A stretch of 64,000 nucleotides of DNA from Symbiodinium natans (taxonomy: Eukaryota > Sar > Dinophyceae > Suessiales > Symbiodiniaceae), in contig CAJNDS010001380.1 in assembly GCA_905221605.1 (NCBI GenBank), positions 158,501-222,500 on the forward strand. The letters run 5' to 3'. Within the stretch, counting starts at the first letter, position 1; the number at the start of each line of letters is the position of its first letter. Shown one piece after another: positions 10,930-21,320 of this stretch. Made by a program: the position numbers and the translations under genes. Under the pieces are notes generated by a model that was not told the origin of the DNA, ran no database searches, and saw nothing but the letters and a program-made list of their open reading frames with translations.

Positions 10930-12296
10930 GACCAAAAGTGAGAGGTAGCGAAGTTTCACCTGTAGAGGTTTCACCTAGTGACCTGGAGGCTCCGCCGGTT
11001 GGCGAAAACCAGGGGCCCGTAGCTGAGAGAGAGAGAGTTGAGGGTAGAGAGGAAGAAGGAATGAAGGAAGGAGAGGAAAGGACTGAAGGAAGGATGGAAG
11101 AGCCAGAAGACGCGCCTGGTGAAGAACAAAGAAAAGTGAACGTTCCTTTGGGACCGTCGCAGCCAACTGCGAGAGAGATCGCAGAGCATGAGGCGAGCGG
11201 ACACGCGGTTCACAGGAGCTGGTGTGTACATTGCATGCGCGCACGCGGCAATGTGCAAAGCCATCCAAGAACGGTTCGTTCTGGAGAGGGAGAAGTACCA
11301 ACCTTGCACGCCGACTACTTCTTCCTAGGCAGCGACGGAGAACGAGAGGACATCATGCCGCACCTAGTGGTGCGATGCGACAGAACCAGAAGGACATGGG
11401 CAACCTCGTTGCCGCAGAAAGGAGTCCACCCTTTCAACACAAACTGGTTTTGTTCCATAGTGCGTGAAGCAGGATGGAAACGCATGATACTCTTTTCAGA
11501 TGGCGAACCAGCGCTTGTTGCACTAAAGCAAGCCGTGGTCGAAAACATGAGGGACGTTGAGATCACTTTGAAGGAATCGCCTACGTCTGTCAACGAAGAG
11601 AACGCGCCGAGCAATGGCTATGCTGAATGTGCGGTTCGAGAGGTAAAGAGAATGATTCGAGCTACGCTGTCGGACTTGGAAAGCAAGCTACAGCTCAAGA
11701 TCGACCCGAACCACAGCATACTTACGTGGATAGCGAGACACGCAGCGTTTCTGTTGACAAGGTTTCGAATAGGTGACGACGGCAAGAGCGCCTATCAAAG
11801 AGCCGTGGGAAGAGAATGGAGAAGGCCCACTGTGGTGTTTGGCGAGCAGATCTTGTTCAAGCCTGTGGGTGCTTTGGGCAAGAAAAGAAGCTCACCGTTG
11901 GAACCGCGAGTAGCAATGGGACGATATGTGGGGACAGCGAGTAGGAACGCGGACCTCCTCGTGATGACACCCACTGGAGTCGTCAAAGGACATTCTCTCC
12001 ATAGGCGAGCCGAAGAAGACCGATGGTCGAAGGAAGGATTCGACCAGCTGAGAGGTCTACCGTGGAAATGGACCAATCCAGTCGAACGTGCGCCACCGAA
12101 CCGAGTGGACATGCCGGAACTTGTGGGAGAACAGCCAAAGCCTGATCCGAAAGAGTTTAGAGCGAGAAGCCTCTATGTACTCAAGTCGGACTTGGCGAAG
12201 TATGGCTACACCACACTGTGCCCCGGCTGCAGATGTTGGATTTGCCACAGCGAAGCCACAATGAGGAATGTCGATTTCGCATTCAGAGACACCTGA
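10925..12296 (+). CDS. pol: Copia integrase
   Basis: The frame returns to that of gag; it is open from 10719 but becomes meaningful only from about 10925 (RRVRPKVRGSEVSP). It has an HHCC-type zinc region with HEASGHAVHRSWCVHCMRARG near 11188-11250, then the catalytic core. The acidic triad is visible as D in HADYFF (codon at 11313), D in FSDGEPAL (11499) and E in NGYAECAVRE (11625). The carboxyl part (YVGTASRNADLLVMTPTG) fits the copia integrase tail. The frame ends at 12294-12296 by a stop that follows a frame change near 12245: CPGC is read in this frame and its expected partner RSHNEECR in the next. Confidence 0.88.
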
Positions 12297-15148
12297 TGGA
12301 AACCGAAGAAGGAAAACAGAGAGTTCAAAAGGCGATAGAACGAATGGACAAAGACTATTCCGCCAAGAACAAGAAGAAAAGAAAAGCTCAAGAAGAACCC
12401 GCGTTGGAAGGTCAACCTGCAGAAGGAGAGGTTGCAGCTGAAGAAGCTGCAGGAGCACCATTGGAACGTCCAAGCCAAATGCAGGTGGACAACCCAAGTC
12501 GAGAGTCACGAAAGCGAGAAGCGGAAAGACATGTCGAAGATCTTTATCATGAAGAACAAGAAACAGATGAGCCCGACATTGTCAGAGCAAACATTCAAGG
12601 TGGAAGTTCAGGATCTGGTGGAGAACACACGGATCTGTCGTACAAGCAGGTGAAAGATCCAGAGCAGTTGGACGATGTGAGCTACCTGGAACATGAATTC
12701 CACTCGCGAGGCATGCGATGCACAAGAAAGGAAGCAGAAGTGATATCCAACCTGGTTGGTTCACTAGGTGTGGATGTCAAAGCATCTGTTCCTTTGAATG
12801 AAGGACTGTGCCTAAGTGTGGAAGACAAGGGCTGGCGACTTCAGAAGCAAGATGAAGTTGAAGCCTTGTTCAGAAAGCTCGAAGAAGAGAAGCCAACGCT
12901 CGTGGTGGGACTACCGCCCGATGGACCATTTGCGGGAGTCCAACGAAGCTACAATTCTCTTCAGAAGGCGAGCAAAGAGAAAGAAAAGACAGTGCTGGAA
13001 GTTGGAAGGAAACAGGTGAGAACCTGTGTTGAAGCATACAAGTTCCAACTAGGACAACAGAAGTACTATCTCCAAGAATGTCCCAAGGGTGCAAAATCTT
13101 GGGAGCACACTCAGTACCAACAACTGAGTGAGGAGTCCTATGTGGTCGAAGGTCCAATTTGCAGATGGACTGTGAACAAAAGCGGTGGAAACTTGGAAGG
13201 AAGTTCTTTCAAGAAAAGAACGAGATGGATCACCAACTCTGCCGCGCTAGCAGCAGCACTGCGAAAGACATGTGCTCGAACAGGACAAGAAAGAGTCTGG
13301 AAGAGAGAACTTGCGTTCGAGGAGGGGAAAGTTGCAGCGAGACTGTGTTACCCTCCAAGACTCGTGCAAGCCATTGCCAAAGGCATCAAAGCACAACTGG
13401 TGCTTGATGGTGAACTCAAAGAGCTTGGTTCAGTTGGAGGACCTGATCCTCATGAAGAACCGAACTTCGAAGAACATCATTACGAGACGTTGCCTAAGGC
13501 AGATGAGCTCTACGTCAAAGAACCGGTCATCGATGCAAATACAGGTGCAGAACTCAATCCAAAGAAGGTAGCGAAGGCACGATTGACAGAACTCGAATGG
13601 GTGAAGAAACAGAACGTCTATACCAAAGTGGACGAAGCGACTTGCTGGCAAGAAACCGGAAGACCACCCATCACGTTGAAGTGGGTAGACAGAAACAAGG
13701 GAGACAATGTGAACGAGAACTACAGAAGCCGACTTGTAGTTCGAGAAGTCAAGTCTCAAGGGCAAGCAGCCTTGTTGCCTGAACATGCGTTGTTCAGCAG
13801 TATGCCGCCACTTGAGGCAGTGAAGCTTCTGTGTTCACTCATGACCACTCTACGCGTTTCGCGAAGAGGAGGCAAACTGTCTTTGCGGTTGATAGACATC
13901 AGCCGTGCCCATTTCTACGGTCGTGCAACTCGAAGAATCTTTGTGACACTTCCAGAAGGAGACGAATCTCCTGGAAAGTGCGGACTTCTACTCAAGACCA
14001 TGTATGGAACCCGTGACGCATCAAGTACTTGGCAAAGAGACTACAGCGAACTTATGGCAAAGCACGATTTCCGCGCTGGAAAGGCGTGGCCATGCATCTT
14101 CTACAACGAGAAGGAAGATGTCAGACTTCTGGTGCATGGTGACGACTTCTTTTGTTTGGCAGATGACGAAGGCCATGCGTATCTAGACAAAGCTCTGAGC
14201 GAACGGTATGAGTATCGATGTGACGGACATATCGGACCAACACATGGAGACCAAATGGTCGTGTTGAACCGTCTGATCTGCTATGACAAGGAGACCGGCA
14301 AGGTTACCTATGAAGCAGATCCCCGTCATGTGGAAGCTCTAGTCAGAGAGCTTGGTTTGGAAAAGGCCAAGGCTGTAAGGACACCTGCGGAAAAGAAGAA
14401 ACAGGGAGAAGTAATGAAGACCCTAGAGATGCCACCAATGAACGACGCGATGCAGCGAAGCTATCGCTCAATAACTATGCGAGCCGCGTTTTTGGCACAG
14501 GATCGGCCAGATATCGCGGAAGCCACAAAGAGCCTAGCCAGACACATGAAAGCACCTCATGAAGCTGCCTGGTCGGACTTGAAGAGGCTTGGAAGATACC
14601 TGAGTGGAAAGCCAAGACTGGTATACGAGTACCATCCTCAACGATTCCAAAAGGACCTGACCGTGTACTGTGATTCAGACCACGCTGGTTGTCTCATCAC
14701 GCGGAGGTCCACAACGGGAATTGTGACCATGTATGGCTCACACTGTATCAAGCATAGTTCCAACGTGCAGACAACCGTGAGTCTGTCGTCTGGAGAAAGT
14801 GAGTTCTACGCGATAGTGAAAGCCAGTGCAGTTGGACTGAGCCAACAGGCCCTACTGCACGATTGGGGTATCCAAGTGAACCTACGCATCCTCAGCGACA
14901 GCAGTGCCGCAAGGGGTACGTGCTCAAGGCAAGGTCTGGGGCAAACCAGACACGTACAAACAAGATACCTATGGGTTCAAGAGAAAGTAGCACGCAACGA
15001 GCTCAAGCTCGAGCGAGTCGCTACGGAAAAGAACCTGTCGGATCTGTGTACGAAACCACTGCCTGAGATTGCCGTTGAAAAGCACTTGAAGACCATGGGT
15101 CTGAAGCACTACGAGAAAAGAGCTGAAGGAGGAAAGCAACTGGTGTGA
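12250..15148 (+). CDS. pol: Copia reverse transcriptase and RNase H
   Basis: The open frame begins at 12218, but the integrase-to-RT linker reads sensibly from about 12250 (RSHNEECRFRIQ). RT signatures: WVDRNKGD and RSRLVVRE (fingers), the first catalytic aspartate in LRLIDISRAHFYG near 13890, and LLVHGDDFF near 14130, where HGDD replaces the usual YVDD but keeps both aspartates. RNase H follows with YCDSDHAGC (about 14668), SLSSGESEFYA (about 14785) and LSDSSAARG (about 14893), supplying its acidic residues, then the NLSDLCTKPLP tail typical of copia. Stop at 15146-15148, 83 bases before the 3' LTR. All catalytic residues are present, so the enzyme part looks intact apart from the upstream frame break. 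Confidence 0.92.
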
Positions 15149-15223
15149 AAGCAAAGGCCAACAACAGGAGTAGAGGACTTTGAAGGTTAGAGGCCACTGG
15201 ATGGAAAACCCATCACCTGGCCT

Positions 15224-15231
15224 AGGAGGGG
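15224..15231 (+). promoter_or_regulatory. Polypurine tract
   Basis: AGGAGGGG abuts the 3' LTR, the expected position for the plus-strand primer in reverse transcription. Confidence 0.8.
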
Positions 15232-15353
15232 TGATTCGATGTGAGAGTTTTCATAGGTTACAGGATGCATGTTTCACTTCTTACGACATCGTTGTTGGCT
15301 CAAGCCTGGAAAAAGGTGTGCTGGTAGATTAGCCCAAACTTAATCTCCGTTCA
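15232..15353 (+). repeat. 3' LTR (122 bp)
   Basis: Identical to the 5' LTR over all 122 positions as read by eye. The spliced-leader-like TTGGCTCAAG is at 15295-15304. Confidence 0.95.
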
Positions 15354-15358
15354 GCCTA
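15354..15358. repeat. Target-site duplication GCCTA, right copy
   Basis: Exact partner of 6139-6143. The sequence then runs directly into CCCTAAA repeats. Confidence 0.9.
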
Positions 15359-15994
15359 AACCCTAAACCCCAAACCCTAAACCCTAAACCCTAAACCCCA
15401 AACCCTAAACCCCAAACCCTAAACCCCGAAACCGAAACCCCAAACCCCAAACCCTAAACCCCAAACCCGAAACCCCAATCCCCAAACCCTAAACCCGAAA
15501 CCCTAAACCCTAAACCCTAAACCCTAAACCCTAAACCCTAAACCCACTTTGAGGCAAGCCATGGTCTCAAAGCACAGGACTCCTCGGAGCATCACCTGAA
15601 GGGACTAAGGGAGGGGCCCTTGCAAGGGACCTTAGGGTGTTTAGGGCTTAGGGCTTAGGGCTTAGGGCTTAGGGTTTGGGGTTTAGGGTTTAGGGTTAGG
15701 GTTTAGGGTTTAGGGTTTGGGGTTTAGGGTTTAGGGTTTGGGTTCTTAAGGGCGGGGGGTTCAAGGGTCTGCAACCCAAGGTTCCCTACTACTCCCCAAC
15801 CACTCCCCAATTCGTCCCTAAGGCTCCCTAGCCTACCACCATGAACCCCGCTACCTCAAGACCTAGTAGTAGAGTAGGAAACCTTTAACCTTTTTGTGGT
15901 AGTATAATCCCCTAGGAATCCCAAAGGTTAACCTTTAATTCCCCTTGGTTACTGGACAACTAAGAAGAACTCCCTTGAGAACCCCATAAAGGGG

Positions 15995-16054
15995 CTACAT
16001 TGGGCCTGTTTAGGTATCTAGGGACTACATTGGGCCTGTTTAGGTATCTAGGGA
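15995..16054. repeat. 30-bp tandem duplication
   Basis: The unit CTACATTGGGCCTGTTTAGG... occurs twice head to tail at 15995-16024 and 16025-16054 with no mismatch seen. No coding frame is evident. Confidence 0.85.
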
Positions 16055-16216
16055 TGATGTCAGGTACGTATAGGGGTAGTAGGAGGGGGATAAGATGAAA
16101 GGGGTTCCTTCTAGGGGTCCCTCCTGATATCCCTTCAAATTCCTGGCCGAAAATTCCGTGGAGGAATTGAGAATGCCTGCCTGAAGGTCCGCGCCCAAAG
16201 GTCCGATTTAGGGTTT

Positions 16217-16324
16217 GCTACTGTTTGCTTAAGAACCCCAAAAGAATAACAAACAACAAGCCCCATATTGACCTTAATAAGGAAGAATGTTTTTGAATTT
16301 CTGAGTTCTTAAGCAGTTAGTAGT
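16217..16324. mobile_element. MITE-like inverted repeat, 'TTGCTTAAGAACC' family
   Basis: Terminal inverted repeats GCTACTGTTTGCTTAAGAA and TTCTTAAGCAGTTAGTAG bound about 108 bp of AT-rich sequence with no reading frame. Relatives with the same ends lie at 42963-43093 and 61468-61634, with single ends near 21327, 21427 and 63938. This fits a non-autonomous DNA element; no transposase is in the window. Confidence 0.6.
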
Positions 16325-16624
16325 TTAACGTGTAGATTTTTGCGGAGGTTTAGGATTTAGTGTTCAGGGTTTAGTTTTTTGGTGGTTTGGGACTTTAGGT
16401 TTAGGCGGCTCAGTGTTTATAGGGTTTAGTTTAGTTACAGGGCGTTTAGGGTTTTAGGGCTTTTGGTTTTTGGGCGTTGCGGTTCGACACCTACCCCGAT
16501 CTTCCAAAACCCCTCAATCCAGGAATATGCCCTCATTCAGAATAGGGATCCTTAGTATAACTTCGGGAAGAATTATTCCTTGCCCTTCTGTACATGCAGA
16601 TACCTTCTTGTCTCTCTAGGGTAC

Positions 16625-16829
16625 TTTGTGGTGCTTCACCGTAACTTTAGATCCTTAGCCTTCTTGGGGTTTATTGGGTTTCTTAAGAAGGCAGCTAGAA
16701 GTTTTTTGTTTTTTATTTTTTTACTTTGTGGTACTTTACTGTAACTTTAGATCCTTACCTTTTTTGGGTTTATTGGGTTTCTTATTAAGGCAGCTAGAAG
16801 TTTAATTTTTTACTGGCCTCTTAAGTGAA
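16625..16829. repeat. Two tandem copies of a dispersed ~110-bp repeat
   Basis: Copies start TTTGTGGTGCTT at 16625 and TTTGTGGTACTT at 16725, each followed by GTAACTTTAGATCCTTA, a GGTTTATTGGGTTTCTTA block and AAGGCAGCTA. The same repeat forms intron 1 of the sulfotransferase-like gene (28007-28119) and recurs at 39368-39478. The left copy is cut short at about 16703. Confidence 0.75.
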
Positions 16830-17120
16830 CCCTAAACCCTAGACCCTAGACCCTAAACCCTAAACCCTAAACCCTAAACCCTGAACTCAGCAGAATCTGC
16901 TACGGCCTCGGACCCTTTCTGCAGCTCGGTGTGGGGGGCAGGAAAAGCACCCTTGTGTGGCCCTCACCCCAAAAACCTAAATCCCAAACCTAAAATTAGG
17001 GTTTAGGGTTTAGGTTTTAGGAATTAGGGTTTAGGGTGTGATAACCCTCTCAAGATAGGGCATACCCCCCTAGAATAGTCTAGGGTTTAGGGTACGTGGA
17101 GCCCAAAAGGAAAACCCTAC

Positions 17121-17240
17121 GGCACACTGACTCTTTCAGGGCGTTTGAGAGCACAGCGTCTGCCTCCTGCTCCCCCCGGACGCAGCACCGGCAATCCCTC
17201 CGGGCGTTCCGCACGCGGTGCAGGGCATCGTAGCACACCG
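17121..17240 (-). CDS. Exon-like island, minus strand
   Basis: Read on the minus strand it follows a pyrimidine-rich TTTTTTCCGTGCAG acceptor and ends before GTAGGG. The 40 codons read VCYDALHRVRNARRDC, then a Cys-rich stretch and QEADAVLSNALKESVC, with strong G/C in third positions. The plus strand is also partly open but its edges are poorer. Unknown protein. It is the clearest minus-strand exon candidate in the window. Confidence 0.45.
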
Positions 17241-17550
17241 CTGCACGGAAAAAATGCGGGGTGCACGAAGCGCCTAAAGCCCGAAACGTGATGAACCCCA
17301 AGCCCTAAACGCCAGCCCCTAAGGCCCTAACCCGGAACCCCAAACCCTAAACCCTAAACCCCTAAACCCCTCAACCCATCAACCCCAAACCCCAAACCCC
17401 AAACCCTAAACCCAAGTTTCAGAGTCTCGGCCGAGCACGCCCGAATCAAGTTTGGGCGCCTGTTTCGGGTCGTCTGAGGATCCGGCCCAACTTCACGAAC
17501 CCTAAACCCTAAACCTAAACCCTAAACCCTAAACCCTAAAGCCATAGTAG

Positions 17551-17630
17551 TGGCTGCAGCGGCAGGCGGCGCAGGAGTCGCCGGCGGCAGCGGCGCCGGC
17601 CGAGGGCGACGCCAAGGCACTGCTTGAAAG
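17551..17630 (+). CDS. Exon-like island, unknown protein
   Basis: Follows CATAGTAG and ends GAAAG|GTTTAGGG. Reads WLQRQAAQESP, an Ala/Pro run, then EGDAKALLER, with third positions nearly all G or C. CCCTAAA repeats upstream and TTTAGGG repeats downstream match the layout of the 21-42 kb gene. It is probably helical; no family recognised. Confidence 0.4.
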
Positions 17631-18093
17631 GTTTAGGGTTTCGGGTTTGGGGTTTGGGGTTTAGGGTGTAGGGTTTGGGGTTTGGGGTTTGGGGTTTAGG
17701 GTTTGGGATTTGGGGTTTAGGGTTTGGGGTTTAGGGCTTAGGGCTTAGAGTTCAGGGTTTGTCGGGTTTAGAGTTTGGGGTTTGGGGTGGCTTGAAGAGG
17801 CGGAGAAGCTCGATTCCAGTTTCGGCTTGCTTCCACCCTACCTAAGCCCTAAACCCTAAACCCTAAACCCTAAACCCTAAACCCTAAACCTAAACCCTAA
17901 ACCCTAAGGCTTCTCTTCACTGTCACGGTACCAAGACGGGAGCTCCTTTTTGCGACACCTAGGAGGGTTGAGGGTCTAGGGTTTCGGGTTAGGGTTTAGG
18001 GTTTGGGGTTTGGGGTTTGGGGTTTAGGGTTAGAGTTTAGGGTATAGTGACCTCAACAACGAGCGCGATGTAGCACCCTCCTCGAGGCCAACA

Positions 18094-18307
18094 GCATCCC
18101 AGACCCCGGGGAGGATCCAAAAAGTAGAACCCTAAATAGTACCCTAGACGACTTAGTAGCTACATTTTGTGGGATACAAAAATGTCTATAGAACTGAAAG
18201 TGTACACTTTGGGGCTTATGAACTCAGCAACTAAGACTACGATTGGGTCATTTTGAGGAGCCCTTTAAGGGATCCTCTTTTTGGATCCTCCCGTGGGTCT
18301 GGCATGC
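18094..18307. mobile_element. MITE-like element carrying a second element inside
   Basis: Outer arms 18094-18124 and 18277-18307 (GCATCCCAGACC...GGATCCAAAAAG and its reverse complement) pair with few mismatches. Inside lies a second inverted-repeat element at 18152-18235, bounded by CTTAGTAGCTAC and CAGCAACTAAG, whose relative is at 63409-63514 (shared core TATAGAACTGAAA...GTGTACAC). No coding capacity. It reads as one small element inserted into another. Confidence 0.6.
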
Positions 18308-18521
18308 TATGAAACCCCTTTGGGGAATTCAGCCCCACAGCCCAACAAAATGCTCCTTATTTAAGCCGCGAAGGTGCGCAGCAAGCTCTAAACCCTAAAC
18401 TCCAAAGTCCTCAACCCTAAACCCTCAACCCTAAACCCTAATCCTAAACCCTAATCCTAAACCCTATAAACCCTAAACCCTAACCCCTTCACAAGTAAGC
18501 TCAACTCCCTGTCGTCGCAAG

Positions 18522-18587
18522 GCCGCGTCCTTGGGACCGGTTGGCCTTCTCGCCGCCTTCATGCCCTGCGTCCGGCAGAAGGCGGAG
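18522..18587 (+). CDS. Exon-like island, unknown protein
   Basis: GCAAG|GCCGCG to GCGGAG|GGGCTG. Reads AASLGPVGLLAAFMPCVRQK with consistent G/C third positions. The donor would be non-canonical. Unknown function. Confidence 0.3.
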
Positions 18588-20682
18588 GGGCTGAGGGTTT
18601 GTAGGGGTTTAGTGTTAGGGGTTTGGAGTTTATGGTTTAGGGTTGAGGGCGCTTTAGGGGGGTTTTAGGGCTTAGGGACCCTGAGCCCCCGCAACAAGAT
18701 TCCTGACCCGAATCTTGAAACCCTAAGCCCGAACAGCCGCAATCCTCGAAACCTTAACCCTTTAGCAGATCCTAAACACCGCAATCTTGAACCCCTTAGC
18801 CCCCACAAACCCCATAAACTCACGAACCCCCAACCCCAACCCTAAAGACCCTAAGCCCCAAACCATAACCTTGGGCCCCATAAGCCCTAGAGACCCCGAT
18901 CCTGAAAACCCTCAACCCCAAACCCTCAACCCTTTAGAGTTTAGGGTTTAGGGTTCAGGGCCCTCGACCACAGACCCTCAACCCCAAACCCTGCCTAGAC
19001 AAAGAGCCCAGGCGTTAGGGGGGGGGGGGCTCGGCAGTTCGCCAGCGCTCAGGGACTCGCCGAAGAATCAGGGTTTGGGGTTGAGGGTTTAGGGTTCAGG
19101 GTTTAGGGTTTAGGATTTAGGGGCCCAAGTTTAGTTCAGGGTTTGGGGTGGGGGTTGAGGGTTCTAGGATTCCAGGGTTTAGGGCTTGCCTTTGGCCTGC
19201 ATTGGGGAGTAGCAACGCTTGGCGAACTTAGCTTGGGCCCTTGTACCGGGCTATACCTTGGGGGCTTTTACGCATCCTCAGCACCGAAACCCCACAGCCC
19301 TCGATCCCACACTCTGGGGTTTCTAACCCCTGAAGCCTAAATCCTAAACTCCCTAATGTGGGGGCCTGAAAAATTCGAACAGGGTTTTGGGGGTTAATGA
19401 ATTAATGAAGTACAATTATGTAGGGATCATCAGGTAATTCCTCCGACCCCTACAGAAACCGCCGAATCCTACTCTCCCAAGCACCGCAAACGAGCAGGTG
19501 CGGGTCAGACGGCCTCTGCCGCACGCCTCCTTCCTGTGAGCACTGAACGGGCGGTGAGGTAGTCGATCAGCGTCGATACCCTTCTAGGATTGAGGGGCCT
19601 AGCGCCTCAAAATCTTAAACCCCTAAGCCGCCCAAAAAACTAAAAAAAAAAAACACAACAACAAGGACACCCCCCCAGGACCCCCCCCCCCCCCAAAAAA
19701 AAAAAAAAAACTCCAAAAACCCTCCCAAGACCGCTGAAACCCTAAAAGCCCTCAAGCCTCCCCCAAAACCCTAAACCGAAACACCTAACCCCTTAAACCC
19801 CTCAGGCCCTAAAACCCTCCAAAGTCCCACATAGAACCCCCCCCCCCCAAACAAAAAAAAAAAAAAACGAAAAGAACACCTTAAACCCTAAACCCCTCAA
19901 GCCCTAAACCCTAAACCCTGAACCCTAAACCCTAAGTCCCAGAAACCCCCAGCGGTTCGGGAGCCGGAGTCGGAGGGCAGCTGCCATGCGATGCCTTGGA
20001 AAAGTCGGGTGGTTAGGGTTTAGGGTTTAGGGTTTACGGTTTAGGGTGGCCCTTTGAGCCCCAAAACGCGAACCCGTTCAGGGTTTAGGGTTTGGGGTGT
20101 AGGGTTTTTCCATGAGTCTTTCTCTATGCGCCTATATAAACAAAACTGTATATATAAATACTGACTAAATAAATTAAAATAAGTGTACGTATGTGTATAT
20201 ATATATATACACACATTTTTTGTCTGTGTGGTTGTACTAATTTATTCGTTTGGGGTGTAATGGCCGGTTGCGAGGTTTCGATCATCTTACGCAGCCTCAT
20301 CACATTCAGTACAGCAGATGAGAGACCATGCTTGCAGAGGTCTCACGAATTCGTTACACCCTAAACCCTAGACCCTAGACCCTAAGCCCTAAGCCCTAAG
20401 CCCTAAGCCCTAAGCCCTAGACACGAACCCTGAGCCCTCCCTAAGTTTCGAAAGCCGAAACCTGGGCCCTAAACCCCCCTAAACGAGGTTTCGGGTTGTT
20501 GGGTTCGGGATGTAGGATTTAGGGTTTAGGGTTTAGGGTTAGCTGACCAGTCAGACAGCCTCTATGTCTCACCTTTCGGACCTTGACGCTCCTGGAGACC
20601 TTTCGTTACATGTGGTTCTACATCTGTTCGGGTTTGCGGTTTAGGGTTGCTGCGCCGTGCCGCCCTCAGAAGTAGGGGTTGG

Positions 20683-20799
20683 TGCCCAATTTCCCCTGTT
20701 GCACATCTGATTCAGCAAGACCTGTCCCATATGCCGATGGGTTTGTGCAAAATGTGCCTGGGACATATGCTGCTAGTGAAGAGCCGGCCTGCAAACTTG
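20683..20799 (+). CDS. Exon-like island, unknown protein
   Basis: A frame of about 39 codons reads CCTSDSARPVPYADGFVQNV then PGTYAASEEPACKLG, ending CTTG|GTAAACCC at the edge of a CCCTAAA array. Looks like extracellular or secreted sequence (small residues, Cys, Tyr). The left edge is not defined. The preceding island near 20552-20636 (SHLSDLDAPGDLSLHVVLHL) is open on the same strand. Confidence 0.35.
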
Positions 20800-20881
20800 G
20801 TAAACCCTAAACCCTAAACCCTAAACCCTAAACCCTAAACCCTAAACCCTAAACCCTAAACCCTAAACATCTCTTCCTTAG

Positions 20882-20935
20882 CACGTACAACCTCCGCACA
20901 AAGCTCTTGGCAAATGTCCCAAAAAGCAGTCCCAG
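20882..20935 (+). CDS. Exon-like island, 18 codons
   Basis: CTTAG|CACGTA to CCCAG|GTGAAC, exactly 18 codons reading HVQPPHKALGKCPKKQSQ. Both edges are canonical splice sites. Unknown protein; it might belong with 20683-20799. Confidence 0.35.
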
Positions 20936-21228
20936 GTGAACGGGTAGAAAGCCCCAGCCTTAGCACTCTAAACCCCAAACCCTAAACCCTAAGCCTCGCG
21001 AACAAAGGATCCGGGTGTAAGCTTTATAAGCTGGAGGGATATCAGGTATTTTTAAGGTCTGTCTACAAGGTTATTATGGCTTATAGGGTTAAAAACCCTA
21101 AACCCTAAACTCGTAGCCCTAAGCCCTAAACCCTAACGTTAGGACCCGGGACCCCTTTCAAGTGCCGGCGTATCGGCCTACACCCTAAACCCTAAACCCT
21201 AAACCCTAAACCCGGTTTTAGGGGGGCC

Positions 21229-21320
21229 ATGCTCCTCCACGTGTCGCTGCTCAGCGGCAGCACCGCCCGCGTCGAGACTGCGCCCAGCGCCGTCTTGGCC
21301 GACGTCAGCGCCTGCGCCCG
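21229..21320 (+). CDS. RCC1-like gene, exon 1 (ubiquitin-like start)
   Basis: ATG at 21229, eight bases after a TTTTAG. Reads MLLHVSLLSGSTARVE then TAPSAVLADVSACA. SLLSG is the usual opening of the ubiquitin-like head in dinoflagellate RCC1-type proteins. It ends at a GC within CCTGCGC or at CG|GTTTACG. The region upstream shows no spliced-leader acceptor that I can prove. Confidence 0.6.

Larger units (their letters stand above)
6144..15353 (+). mobile_element. Full-length Ty1/copia LTR retrotransposon
   Basis: A 9.2-kb element with two identical 122-bp LTRs starting TG and ending CA, a 5-bp target duplication, a primer-binding site directly after the left LTR and a purine tract directly before the right LTR. 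Internal order is gag, zinc knuckle, protease, integrase, reverse transcriptase, RNase H. Integrase before RT identifies the Ty1/copia lineage, and the wording of the motifs resembles copia-like proteins common in dinoflagellate genomes. Identical LTRs imply a recent insertion, yet the polyprotein frame changes three times (near 10540, 10920 and 12245), so as sequenced it does not encode one polyprotein. It contains almost no heptamer repeat, in contrast to everything around it. Confidence 0.95.
15359..21221. repeat. Array-rich region with small elements and exon-like islands
   Basis: CCCTAAA arrays at 15359-15545, 16828-16880, 17850-17905 and 20801-20868, with TTTAGGG arrays at 15640-15740, 17635-17770, 18945-18960 and 20517-20540. 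15880-16200 holds a dispersed repeat also found near 33667-33775 (AACCTTTAACC ... GGTTAACCTTTA) and a 30-bp tandem duplication. 19600-19960 is low complexity with poly-A and poly-C. 20140-20220 is AT-rich with a TA run. Islands with coding signal are listed separately; elsewhere I see no gene. Confidence 0.7.

Noticed and set aside
19143-19340. 65-codon plus-strand frame starting MGWGLRVLGFQ
   Set aside because: First half is translated TTTAGGG-type repeat and the rest shows no splice-bounded or protein-like signal.
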